Shown here in pieces: positions 31,986-39,154 of a DNA stretch of 41,748 nt; the stretch's first letter is position 1; each line of letters opens with the position of its first letter. The DNA comes from Fulvimarina sp. Its GTDB lineage: Bacteria > Pseudomonadota > Alphaproteobacteria > Rhizobiales > Rhizobiaceae. The position numbers were made by a program, and so were the translations under genes. The notes under the pieces are model-generated. The model was not told where the DNA came from, searched no databases, and worked only from the letters and a program-made list of their open reading frames with translations. The stretch covers positions 40,619-82,366 of the forward strand of contig PACL01000091.1 of the NCBI GenBank assembly GCA_002700095.1, read 5' to 3'.

Positions 31986-33221
31986 ATGTCGGCCACGGAA
32001 TCTCAGCCCGCGCAACCTCTGTCCGAGCGGCCGTCCGGCTGGGCGGACCCGATCCGCGAGATCCGCCGCTTCTTCCGGCCGAGCCGCGATCGCTGGCGGG
32101 ACTACCGCAACGCGAAGCTGGGCGATCCGGCGTTCCAGCGCAGCGCCTCGCGCAACTGGCTGACGCGCCGCTTCGCGCGCCGGAGCTCGCGCCGGCTGTT
32201 CGATCTCGTCGCCGGCTTCGTCTATTCTCAGGCGCTTGCCGCCGGCGTCGAGCTCGACCTCTTCCGGCACCTGTCGCGCGGCCCGCGCACGCTGGCAGAG
32301 CTTGCCGCCTCCACCGGCCTGACGCTGGCCGCCACCGAACGCCTGCTCCGCGCGCTCGACGCAATCGACCTGGTGGAGATCGACGACAGCGACGACGAGA
32401 CGGTCTATGCGCTCGGGCCCCTTGGGGCGGCGCTGGTCGCCAATCCGGGCGCAGAGGCGATGATCCGTCACCACAGGGACGTCTATCACGACCTCGCCGA
32501 CCCGGTGGCGCTCCTGAAGGGTGAGCGCAAGGACACGCGGCTGGCCAGGCTCTGGCCCTATGCCGCCAGCCCCGGCGGCCTGCCGCCGCAGGATGCCGAC
32601 GTTGAGGCCTATACCGACCTGATGGCGGCCAGCCAGGACATGGTCGCCGAGGAGGTTCTCGGCTCCTACGACATCTCCTGGTCGAAGCGCATGCTCGATC
32701 TCGGCGGCGGCGACGGCCGCTTCCTGCGCAAGGTCGCCGAGCGCCATCCGAAGGTCGAGCTGCACCTGATGGAACTGCCGGCGGTGGCCGAGATCGCCCG
32801 CAAGCGCATCGGCGACAGCCGATTCGGCCGGCGCATCCACGTCCATTCCGGGGATTTCTTCACCGATCCCTATCCGGACGGCGGCTTCGACCTCGTCACC
32901 CTCGTGCGCATCCTCCACGACCACGACGATGCCGAGGCGATCCGGCTCCTGACCCGGGCCCGAGAGGCTTTGCGGCCGGGCGGCGTTGTCATGGTCGCCG
33001 AGCCGATGGCCGGCAGCGGCGATTCGGCGGTGATCGCGGATGCCTATTTCGGCTTCTACCTCCTCGCCATGGGGCGCGGGCGGCCCCGCACGAGGGGCGA
33101 GGTCGAACGGCTGATGACCGCCGCCGGCCTGACGCGCGTCCGCAACGTCCCGACGGCTCTGCCGGTAGCGGCCAGCATCGTTCTCGGCGAGATTCCGCGC
33201 CGCAATGTCAGATTTACTTGA
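31986..33221 (+). CDS. crtF: Demethylspheroidene / hydroxycarotenoid O-methyltransferase CrtF
   Basis: A 411-residue SAM-dependent methyltransferase that puts methoxy groups on 1-hydroxycarotenoids. Residues 60-150 form a winged-helix dimerisation region (LFDLVAGFVYSQALAAGVEL, GPRTLAELAASTGLTLAATE). The catalytic domain has the SAM-binding LDLGGGDGRFLRKVAERHP near residue 238, HSGDFFTDPYPDGGFDLVTL, and the ILHDHDDAEAIRLL stretch with the catalytic His-Asp region. The stop codon at 33219-33221 lies inside the first CrtJ/PpsR site of the bchC promoter. The usual neighbour crtE is absent. It is transcribed toward bchC with 49 bp between. Confidence 0.93.
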   Translation: MSATESQPAQPLSERPSGWADPIREIRRFFRPSRDRWRDYRNAKLGDPAFQRSASRNWLTRRFARRSSRRLFDLVAGFVYSQALAAGVELDLFRHLSRGPRTLAELAASTGLTLAATERLLRALDAIDLVEIDDSDDETVYALGPLGAALVANPGAEAMIRHHRDVYHDLADPVALLKGERKDTRLARLWPYAASPGGLPPQDADVEAYTDLMAASQDMVAEEVLGSYDISWSKRMLDLGGGDGRFLRKVAERHPKVELHLMELPAVAEIARKRIGDSRFGRRIHVHSGDFFTDPYPDGGFDLVTLVRILHDHDDAEAIRLLTRAREALRPGGVVMVAEPMAGSGDSAVIADAYFGFYLLAMGRGRPRTRGEVERLMTAAGLTRVRNVPTALPVAASIVLGEIPRRNVRFT

Positions 33222-33223
33222 CA
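33206..33223. promoter_or_regulatory. CrtJ/PpsR site A of the bchC promoter
   Basis: TGT-CAGATTTACTTG-ACA, perfect TGT-N12-ACA. It covers the last five sense codons and the stop codon of crtF, and contains the -35 element TTGACA (33218-33223) of bchC. Confidence 0.8.
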
Positions 33224-33245
33224 CTTCGTTCTGTCAATTTAAACT
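33218..33245 (+). promoter_or_regulatory. bchC promoter (-35 TTGACA, -10 TAAACT)
   Basis: TTGACA at 33218-33223 and TAAACT at 33240-33245, 16 bp apart, resemble a sigma-70 promoter. The -35 lies in repressor site A and the -10 in site B, so repressor binding would block RNA polymerase. The same arrangement is established for the bchC promoter of Rhodobacter capsulatus. Confidence 0.6.
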
Positions 33246-33249
33246 GACA
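33232..33249. promoter_or_regulatory. CrtJ/PpsR site B of the bchC promoter
   Basis: TGT-CAATTTAAACTG-ACA, perfect TGT-N12-ACA, exactly 8 bp after site A. The 8-bp spacing puts both sites on the same DNA face for cooperative binding. Confidence 0.8.
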
Positions 33250-33270
33250 GTCAATTCAGGAGTTCTTCCC

Positions 33271-34212
33271 TTGGTCACCCAATCCGACGCCATCGTCTTC
33301 GACCAGCCCCGCCAGCTCGGCATGCGGCGGCTTGGTCTGGCGCAACGGCAGCCGGGCGACGTGGTGGTGGCGATCGAGGCTTCCGGCATCTCCACCGGCA
33401 CCGAGCGGCTGCTCTGGTCGGGTGAGATGCCCGCCTTTCCGGGCATGGGCTATCCCCTGGTGCCGGGCTACGAAGCGGTCGGTCGCATCGTCGACGCCGG
33501 CGATGCGCGTCGGCTGAAGGCCGGCGACAAGGTCTTCGTGCCGGGCTCCAACGGTTTCGACGGCGCAAGGGGCCTCTTCGGCGCCTCGGCCTCCCACGTC
33601 CAGCTGCCGGAAGGCCGGCTGGTGCCGATTTCGGCGACGCTGGGCGACGAGGCGGTGCTGCTCGCTCTTGCCGCGACGGCTCATCACGCCGTCCGCGCCT
33701 CCGGCCGCGATCTGCCGGAGCTGATCGTCGGCCACGGCGCCCTCGGCCGGCTCGCGGCGCGCATGGTCGTCGCCCTCGGCGGCCAGGCCGTCGTCTGGGA
33801 GACCGCGCCGCTCCGCCGCACGGGTGCCGTCGGCTATGCCGTCATCGCCCCCGAGGCCGAGGAGCGCACGGACTACCGGCAGATCCTCGACGTATCCGGC
33901 GATGCGACCATTCTCGACCGGCTGGTTCCACGGCTCGGGCGCGGCGGCGAGATCGTCCTCGCCGGCTTCTACAAGGAGCCTGTCTCCTTCGCCTTCCCTC
34001 CCGCCTTCATGCGCGAGGCGCGGATGAAGATCGCTGCCGAATGGCGTCCGCAGGACATGGAGGCGGTGCTCTCCCTCGTCGCCTCGGGCCGGCTCAGCCT
34101 CGACGGGCTGGTGACCCATGCCGCCCGTCCGGCGGACGCCGACACTGCCTACCGCACGGCGTTCGAGGACGCCGACTGCCTGAAGATGATCCTGGATTGG
34201 AGAACGATGTGA
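33271..34212 (+). CDS. bchC: Bacteriochlorophyllide a dehydrogenase BchC
   Basis: A 313-residue medium-chain dehydrogenase-like enzyme that oxidises the 3-hydroxyethyl group of bacteriochlorophyllide to acetyl. Conserved parts are SGISTGTERLLWSGEMPAFP, YPLVPGYEAVGRIVDAG, and VPGSNGFDGARGLFGASASH, then the nucleotide-binding region (LIVGHGALGRLAARMVVALG). The start is the TTG at 33271 with CAGGAG eight bases before it. The frame is open to 33205, but that extension would run through the promoter and both repressor sites. The stop overlaps bchX (GTGA). It is the first gene of the long bchCXYZ-puf operon. Confidence 0.93.
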   Translation: MVTQSDAIVFDQPRQLGMRRLGLAQRQPGDVVVAIEASGISTGTERLLWSGEMPAFPGMGYPLVPGYEAVGRIVDAGDARRLKAGDKVFVPGSNGFDGARGLFGASASHVQLPEGRLVPISATLGDEAVLLALAATAHHAVRASGRDLPELIVGHGALGRLAARMVVALGGQAVVWETAPLRRTGAVGYAVIAPEAEERTDYRQILDVSGDATILDRLVPRLGRGGEIVLAGFYKEPVSFAFPPAFMREARMKIAAEWRPQDMEAVLSLVASGRLSLDGLVTHAARPADADTAYRTAFEDADCLKMILDWRTM

Positions 34213-35231
34213 GCAACGCGCTACGACATGTCGAGGGCGCGAGCGGGCCAGCCGGCGCCATGGCCGAGCGGCTTCGCGCCGAGGCCGCGATCGAACCGTC
34301 CACCGTCGCCACCGGCAAGGTGACGAAGGAGACGCAGATCATCGCGATCTACGGCAAGGGCGGCATCGGCAAGTCCTTCACGCTGGCCAACCTCTCCTAC
34401 ATGATGGCGAGCCAGGGCAAGCGGGTGCTGCTCATCGGCTGCGATCCGAAGTCCGACACGACGTCGCTCTTGTTCGGCGGCAAGGCCTGCCCGACCATCA
34501 TCCAGACCTCCTCCGCCAAGAAGGCGGCGGGCGAGGAAGTCGACATTTCCGACGTCTGCTTCCGGCGCGACGGCGTCTTCGCCATGGAACTCGGCGGACC
34601 CGAGGTCGGCCGCGGCTGCGGTGGCCGGGGCATCATCCACGGCTTTGAACTCCTCGAGAAGCTCGGCTTCCACGACTGGGGCTTCGACTACGTGCTGCTC
34701 GACTTCCTCGGCGACGTCGTCTGCGGCGGCTTCGGCCTGCCGATCGCAAGGGACATGTGCCAGAAGGTCATCGTCGTCGGCTCCAACGACCTGCAGTCGC
34801 TCTACGTCGCCAACAATGTCTGTTCGGCGGTGGAATATTTCCGCAAGCTCGGCGGCAATGTCGGCGTCGCCGGCATGGTGGTGAACAAGGACGACGGCAC
34901 CGGCGAGGCCGCGGCCTTCGCCAAATCGGTCGGCATCCCGGTGCTCGCCGCGATCCCGGCCGACGAGGACATCCGCAGGAAGAGCGCCAACTACCAGATC
35001 GTCGGCATGCCCGGCGGGCGCTGGGCGCCGCTCTTCGAACAGCTTGCCACCAATGTCGGCGAAGCGCCACCGCTCCACCCGACGCCGCTCGACCAGGACG
35101 GACTGCTCGGCCTGTTCTCCGACGAGGCGACCGGCCGCGAGGTGAAGCTGCAGCCGGCGAGCCTTGCCGACATGATGGGCCGCCCGGTGGTCCAGCGCCC
35201 ATCCCTCGAAGTCGTCTACGACGAGGCGTGA
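34209..35231 (+). CDS. bchX: Chlorophyllide a reductase iron protein BchX
   Basis: A 340-residue nitrogenase-iron-protein-like ATPase that feeds electrons to BchYZ for reduction of the chlorophyllide B ring. The P-loop YGKGGIGKSFTLANLSYM is at residues 48-65; the [4Fe-4S] cysteines sit in GRGCGGRGIIHGF and LGDVVCGGFGLPIARDM; GCDPKSDTTSLLFGG is switch-region sequence. The start GTG overlaps the bchC stop by four bases and has GGAG upstream; a later ATG at 34260 would remove only a poorly conserved tail. Ends six bases before bchY. Confidence 0.95.
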   Translation: MSNALRHVEGASGPAGAMAERLRAEAAIEPSTVATGKVTKETQIIAIYGKGGIGKSFTLANLSYMMASQGKRVLLIGCDPKSDTTSLLFGGKACPTIIQTSSAKKAAGEEVDISDVCFRRDGVFAMELGGPEVGRGCGGRGIIHGFELLEKLGFHDWGFDYVLLDFLGDVVCGGFGLPIARDMCQKVIVVGSNDLQSLYVANNVCSAVEYFRKLGGNVGVAGMVVNKDDGTGEAAAFAKSVGIPVLAAIPADEDIRRKSANYQIVGMPGGRWAPLFEQLATNVGEAPPLHPTPLDQDGLLGLFSDEATGREVKLQPASLADMMGRPVVQRPSLEVVYDEA

Positions 35232-35236
35232 GGGTC

Positions 35237-36811
35237 ATGGATTATTCCGACACAGACCTGAAGCGCGACGATGGCGACGGCGCCATCGCCCCGGAGACGA
35301 CCAGGGGGACTGCCGCGGCGCCTCGCGACGGCGACGCTTCCTGCCATGCCGGCAAGGCGGAGATGCGCGCCGCGGCGGCGAAGGCAGGAAAGAGCGAAAT
35401 CCTCGACCGCTATGCCAGGGACTATCCGGCCGGCCCCCACGACCAGCCGCAGTCCATGTGCCCGGCCTTCGGCTCGCTGCGCGTCGGCCTCCGGATGCGG
35501 CGCACGGCGACGGTCCTGTCGGGCTCGGCCTGCTGCGTCTACGGCCTGACCTTCACCGCGCATTTCTACGGCGCCCGCCGCACCGTCGGCTACGTGCCAT
35601 TCAATTCCGAGACGCTGGTCACCGGCAAATTGTTCGAGGACATCCGCGAGGCCGTCCACCAGCTCGCCGACCCGGCCCTCTACGACGCGATCGTCGTCAC
35701 CAATCTCTGCGTCCCCACCGCCTCTGGCGTTCCGCTCCGGCTCCTGCCGAAGTCGATCAACGGCGTCCGGATCATCGGCATCGACGTTCCCGGCTTCGGC
35801 GTTCCCACCCATGCCGAAGCCAAGGACATTCTGGCCGGCGCGATGCTCGCCTATGCCAGGAGCGAGGCCGAAGCCGGCCCCGTCGCAGCGCCCCGCGCGC
35901 CGCTGAGCGACCGGCCATCGGTGGCGCTTCTCGGCGAGATGTTCCCCGCCGATCCGATGGTGATCGGCCGGCTGCTGGAGCCGATGGGCCTCGCCGCCGG
36001 CCCGGTCGTCCCGACCCGCGAGTGGCGCGAGCTCTACGCCGCCCTCGACTGCAGCGTGGTCGCCGCGATCCATCCCTTCTACACGGCCTCGATCCGCGAA
36101 TTCGAGACGGCCGGCCGGCCTGTGGTGGGCTCCGCCCCGGTCGGGGTGGATGGCACGGCCGACTGGCTATCCCGGATCGGCGAGGCCGCCGCCGTCCCGG
36201 CCGAGCGCATCGCGGCCGCCCAGAACGCCATTCTCCCAGCGATCCGGGCCGCGCTCGCCGGTTCTCCCGTTTCCGGTCGGATCACCCTCTCCGGCTACGA
36301 GGGTTCCGAGCTCCTCGTTGCGCGGCTGCTCGTCGAGAGCGGCGCGGACGTGCGCTATGTCGGCACCGCCTGCCCGAGAACGCCCTGGTCCGCCGCCGAC
36401 CGCGAATGGCTGGCAGCCAAGGGCGTTTACGTGAAATTCCGCGCCTCGCTGGAAGACGATCTCGCGGCCCTCGACGAATTTTCGCCGGATCTCGCCATCG
36501 GCACGACCCCGGTGGTCCAGAAGGCCAAGCAGTCCGGCACGCCGGCCTTGTATTTCACCAATCTCATCTCGTCGCGCCCGCTGATGGGCCCGGCCGGGGC
36601 CGGCTCGCTGGCCGAGGTAATCAACGGAGCGATCGCCTCCAAGCCCCGCTTCGACACGATGAAGGCCTTCTTCGAGGGCGTCGGCGAGGGTTACTCGGCC
36701 GGCATCTGGGAGGACGTTCCGCAGAAGCCCAAGCCGGCGAAGATCCGCGCCGACCTTCAGATCAACGGCAAGAAGACGGCGACCTACGACGCCGGGATGG
36801 GGGACGTCTGA
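35237..36811 (+). CDS. bchY: Chlorophyllide a reductase subunit BchY
   Basis: A 524-residue subunit of the dark-operative chlorophyllide a reductase catalytic component, homologous to NifD. A variable 60-residue N-terminal tail precedes QSMCPAFGSLRVGLRMR, VLSGSACCVYGLTFTAHFYG and VTNLCVPTASGVPLRLLP, which provide the cysteines for the NB-type iron-sulfur cluster at the interface with BchZ. GYEGSELLVARLLVESGADV and GTACPRTPWSAADREWL follow in the C-terminal half. The ATG at 35237 is preferred; a GTG at 35228 in frame overlaps bchX. Its TGA overlaps the bchZ ATG. Confidence 0.94.
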   Translation: MDYSDTDLKRDDGDGAIAPETTRGTAAAPRDGDASCHAGKAEMRAAAAKAGKSEILDRYARDYPAGPHDQPQSMCPAFGSLRVGLRMRRTATVLSGSACCVYGLTFTAHFYGARRTVGYVPFNSETLVTGKLFEDIREAVHQLADPALYDAIVVTNLCVPTASGVPLRLLPKSINGVRIIGIDVPGFGVPTHAEAKDILAGAMLAYARSEAEAGPVAAPRAPLSDRPSVALLGEMFPADPMVIGRLLEPMGLAAGPVVPTREWRELYAALDCSVVAAIHPFYTASIREFETAGRPVVGSAPVGVDGTADWLSRIGEAAAVPAERIAAAQNAILPAIRAALAGSPVSGRITLSGYEGSELLVARLLVESGADVRYVGTACPRTPWSAADREWLAAKGVYVKFRASLEDDLAALDEFSPDLAIGTTPVVQKAKQSGTPALYFTNLISSRPLMGPAGAGSLAEVINGAIASKPRFDTMKAFFEGVGEGYSAGIWEDVPQKPKPAKIRADLQINGKKTATYDAGMGDV

Positions 36812-38274
36812 TGCTCGTCCTCGATCACGACAGGGCCGGTGGCTACTGGGGCGCAGTCTACGTCTTTTCCGCGGTGAAGGGCCTGCAGGTGGTGGTCGAC
36901 GGCCCCGTCGGCTGCGAAAACCTGCCCGTCACCTCGGTGCTGCACTACACCGACGCCCTGCCGCCGCACGAACTGCCGATCGTCGTCACCGGCCTGTCGG
37001 AAGACAATCTCGGCCAGACCGGCACCGAAGGCGCGATGAAGCGCGCCCATGCGACGCTGGATCCGACCCAACCCTCAGTCGTCGTCACCGGCTCCATCGC
37101 CGAGATGATCGGCGGCGGCGTGACCCCCGAGGGCACCAATCTCAAGCGCTTCCTGCCCCGCACCATCGACGAGGACCAGTGGCAGTGCGCCGACCGGGCG
37201 ATGAAGTGGCTCCTCACCGAATACGGACCGAAGAAGGGCAAGATCCCGCCCCTGCGTGATCGCAAAGAGGGCGAGAAGCCGAAGGTCAACATCATCGGCC
37301 CGGCCTATGGCATGTTCAACATGCCGTCCGACCTCGCCGAGATCCGCCGGCTGATCGAGGGCATCGGCGCCGAGGTGAACCTCGTCTTCCCGCTCGGAAG
37401 CCATCTGCGCGACATTCCGAAGCTGACCGTCGCCGACGCCAATGTCTGCCTCTACCGCGAATATGGCCGCCAACTCTGTGAGGCGCTGGAGCGCCCCTAC
37501 CTGCAGGCGCCGATCGGGCTGCATTCGACCACCGCCTTCCTGAGGAAGCTCGGCGAGATGCTGGGCCTCGATCCCGAGCCCTTCATCACCCGCGAGAAGC
37601 ACACGACGATCAAGCCGTTGTGGGATCTCTGGCGCTCGGTGACCCAGGACTTCTTCGGCACGGCGAGCTTCGCCATCGTCGCGAACGAGACTTACGCGCG
37701 CGGAATCCGCCATTTCCTCGAAGACGAGATGGGCCTGCCCTGCCGCTTCGCGGTGCCGCGGCTGTCGGGCAAGAAGACGCTGAACGACGAGGTCCGGCGC
37801 ATGGTGCGCGAGACCCCGCCCCTCGTCCTCTTCGGCAGCTACAACGAGCGCATGTACCTCGCGGAAACCGGCGGGCGCGGGACGTTCATTCCCGCCTCCT
37901 TCCCCGGCGCGGCCATCCGGCGGCACACCGGCACGCCCTTCATGGGCTATTCCGGCGCCACCTATCTCGTCCAGGAAGTCTGCAACGCCCTGTTCGACGC
38001 GCTCTTCCACATCCTGCCGCTCGGCACGGACATGGACAAGGTGTCGGCGACGCCGGCCAAAGCCGGCGGGGCGCAAGGCCGCGAACTCGCCTGGTCGAAC
38101 GCCGCCAACGATGCGCTGCAGGCCGCGCTGGAGCGCGAGCCGGTGCTGGTGCGGATCTCCGCCGCCCGGCGCCTGCGCGATGCGGCGGAAGCCGCCGCCC
38201 GCCGCGACGATTGCGAGCGCGTCGAGAGCCGGCATCTGCCGGACGGCGTTCGCGCCGAGGAGGCGCTCGCATGA
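36811..38274 (+). CDS. bchZ: Chlorophyllide a reductase subunit BchZ
   Basis: A 487-residue NifK-like subunit that pairs with BchY and receives electrons from BchX. LDHDRAGGYWGAVYVFSAVK opens the protein; VVDGPVGCENLPVTSVLHY holds the cluster cysteine region, and TGSIAEMIGGGVTPEGTN, NIIGPAYGMFNMPSDLAEIR and PFMGYSGATYLVQEVCNALF are typical. The C-terminal 50 residues are charged and variable. The ATG shares a base with the bchY stop (TGATG). Its own TGA overlaps the ATG of a 20-codon ORF leading to pufQ. Confidence 0.95.
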   Translation: MLVLDHDRAGGYWGAVYVFSAVKGLQVVVDGPVGCENLPVTSVLHYTDALPPHELPIVVTGLSEDNLGQTGTEGAMKRAHATLDPTQPSVVVTGSIAEMIGGGVTPEGTNLKRFLPRTIDEDQWQCADRAMKWLLTEYGPKKGKIPPLRDRKEGEKPKVNIIGPAYGMFNMPSDLAEIRRLIEGIGAEVNLVFPLGSHLRDIPKLTVADANVCLYREYGRQLCEALERPYLQAPIGLHSTTAFLRKLGEMLGLDPEPFITREKHTTIKPLWDLWRSVTQDFFGTASFAIVANETYARGIRHFLEDEMGLPCRFAVPRLSGKKTLNDEVRRMVRETPPLVLFGSYNERMYLAETGGRGTFIPASFPGAAIRRHTGTPFMGYSGATYLVQEVCNALFDALFHILPLGTDMDKVSATPAKAGGAQGRELAWSNAANDALQAALEREPVLVRISAARRLRDAAEAAARRDDCERVESRHLPDGVRAEEALA

Positions 38275-38333
38275 CCCATACCTTCACCGTCCCGGTGACG
38301 ACAATCCGGACACCCAGGGAGAACCCCCAATGA
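38271..38333 (+). CDS. Twenty-codon ORF bridging bchZ and pufQ
   Basis: A 63-bp open frame for a 20-residue peptide beginning MTHTFTVPVTTI and ending RENPQ. Its ATG overlaps the bchZ stop (ATGA) and its TGA overlaps the pufQ ATG (ATGA), so a ribosome finishing bchZ could pass through it into pufQ. The sequence has no hydrophobic segment or known motif. GGGAG for pufQ lies inside it. It may be a translated spacer with a coupling role rather than a functional peptide. Confidence 0.45.
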   Translation: MTHTFTVPVTTIRTPRENPQ

Positions 38334-38557
38334 GCCTCGTCGAACGTCATGGCCTCTCACAGTTTCGCGCCGAGCAGCAGGAATACCGGATCGTCTACGC
38401 GGTGACATATCCGATCTTCCTCGCCGTCGCCCTCGCCTCCCGCCTTCTGCCCGCCCGCCTGCGGCCAATCCCCTTCGAGAACGGCGGCGCCTTCGCCGTT
38501 TTCCGGGACGCCAGGGCAGCGGCAAACGCCGTCCTCCCCTTCGCCTTCATGCGATAG
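38330..38557 (+). CDS. pufQ: PufQ, bacteriochlorophyll-related membrane protein
   Basis: A 75-residue protein just before pufB. The pattern of a polar N-terminus, FRAEQQEYRIVYAVTYPIFL leading into one membrane helix, then a basic stretch (RLLPARLRPIP) agrees with PufQ, which in Rhodobacter supports bacteriochlorophyll formation, perhaps as a carrier of intermediates. Size (74 residues in R. capsulatus) and position between bchZ and pufB are typical; sequence conservation of this family is weak, so the call leans on context. The ATG follows GGGAG by eight bases. A hairpin begins right after its stop. Confidence 0.78.
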   Translation: MSLVERHGLSQFRAEQQEYRIVYAVTYPIFLAVALASRLLPARLRPIPFENGGAFAVFRDARAAANAVLPFAFMR

Positions 38558-38585
38558 CGCCGAAGAGGACTACGAAGCTTCGGCG
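38558..38585 (+). other. Hairpin between pufQ and pufB
   Basis: CGCCGAAG (38558-38565) and CTTCGGCG (38578-38585) form a perfect 8-bp stem with a 12-nt loop. In the puf message of Rhodobacter, cleavage near pufQ/pufB and 5' structures determine the life of the pufBA segment; this stem is placed to play that part. Confidence 0.55.
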
Positions 38586-38641
38586 TCATCCGCGTCATCG
38601 GCGCGGCCGCTCCGGAGACCCTGGAAATAAGGAGAAAGGAA

Positions 38642-38866
38642 ATGGCAGACCCAATGTCGGGCCGGGAAGCTGGTACGCTTTCCGGCATGACCGAGAGAGA
38701 GGCGCAGGAGTTCAACGGACTCTTCACGACCTCCTTCCTGGTCTTCACCGCCATCGCGATCGTCGCGCACATTCTCGTCTGGATCTGGCGGCCCTGGCTG
38801 CAGACCCCCGAGGTGAGCCAGGCGAGCCTCGATACCGCACAGTCCCTCTTCACCATGCTCAGCTAA
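38642..38866 (+). CDS. pufB: Light-harvesting 1 beta polypeptide
   Basis: A 74-residue single-span antenna protein. The polar N-terminus ends in MTEREAQEFNGLFTTSF, the helix follows, and the bacteriochlorophyll-ligating His43 lies in AIVAHILVWIWRPWL. In other LH1 beta chains the N-terminal motif reads EFH; here it is EFN, so the second conserved histidine is replaced by Asn25. The C-terminal tail after RPW is about 22 residues, longer than usual. A strong ribosome-binding site, AAGGAGAAAGG, precedes the ATG, suiting an abundant protein. Confidence 0.95.
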   Translation: MADPMSGREAGTLSGMTEREAQEFNGLFTTSFLVFTAIAIVAHILVWIWRPWLQTPEVSQASLDTAQSLFTMLS

Positions 38867-38878
38867 GGAGACCGAACA

Positions 38879-39073
38879 ATGTGGAGAGTGTGGCTTCTTT
38901 TCGATCCGCGCCGGGCCCTCATCGGCCTTTTCACCTTCCTTCTGGTGCTGGCGCTCCTGATCCACTTCATCCTTCTGTCGACGGCCCGCTTCAACTGGCT
39001 CGCCAATCCGGCCGCACCGGGCGGTGCGGCGGTGACGAGCCAGCTCGAGACGCCGCTCACGCAGATCGGCTGA
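38879..39073 (+). CDS. pufA: Light-harvesting 1 alpha polypeptide
   Basis: A 64-residue antenna protein. MWRVWLLFDPRRALIGLFTF is the typical LH1 alpha N-terminus, the ligand is His29 in LALLIHFILLSTARFNWL, and the W in FNWL is a known hydrogen-bond partner of the pigment. A 20-residue Ala/Gly/Thr-rich periplasmic tail follows. The gene starts 12 bp after pufB behind GGAGA. With PufB it forms the LH1 ring around the reaction centre. A strong hairpin follows 20 bp after the stop. Confidence 0.96.
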   Translation: MWRVWLLFDPRRALIGLFTFLLVLALLIHFILLSTARFNWLANPAAPGGAAVTSQLETPLTQIG

Positions 39074-39092
39074 AACGGATCTCACGCGACCT

Positions 39093-39117
39093 CGGGACGG
39101 CGTTCCGCGCCGTCCCG
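39093..39117 (+). other. Hairpin between pufA and pufL
   Basis: CGGGACGGCG (39093-39102) pairs perfectly with CGCCGTCCCG (39108-39117) around a 5-nt TTCCG loop. There is no T-run. Intercistronic stems at this place are established in Rhodobacter as 3' stabilisers of the pufBA segment, giving far more antenna than reaction centre. Confidence 0.75.
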
Positions 39118-39154
39118 GAAAGCCCCCCGGCCTGATTGAGATGGGACATCCGCC

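Noticed and set aside
33205..33270. Extended N-terminus of bchC from an ATG at 33205
   Set aside because: The extension would run across the end of crtF, both CrtJ/PpsR sites and the -10 element, so it would not be on the mRNA. The TTG at 33271 has a good ribosome-binding site and fits the family length.
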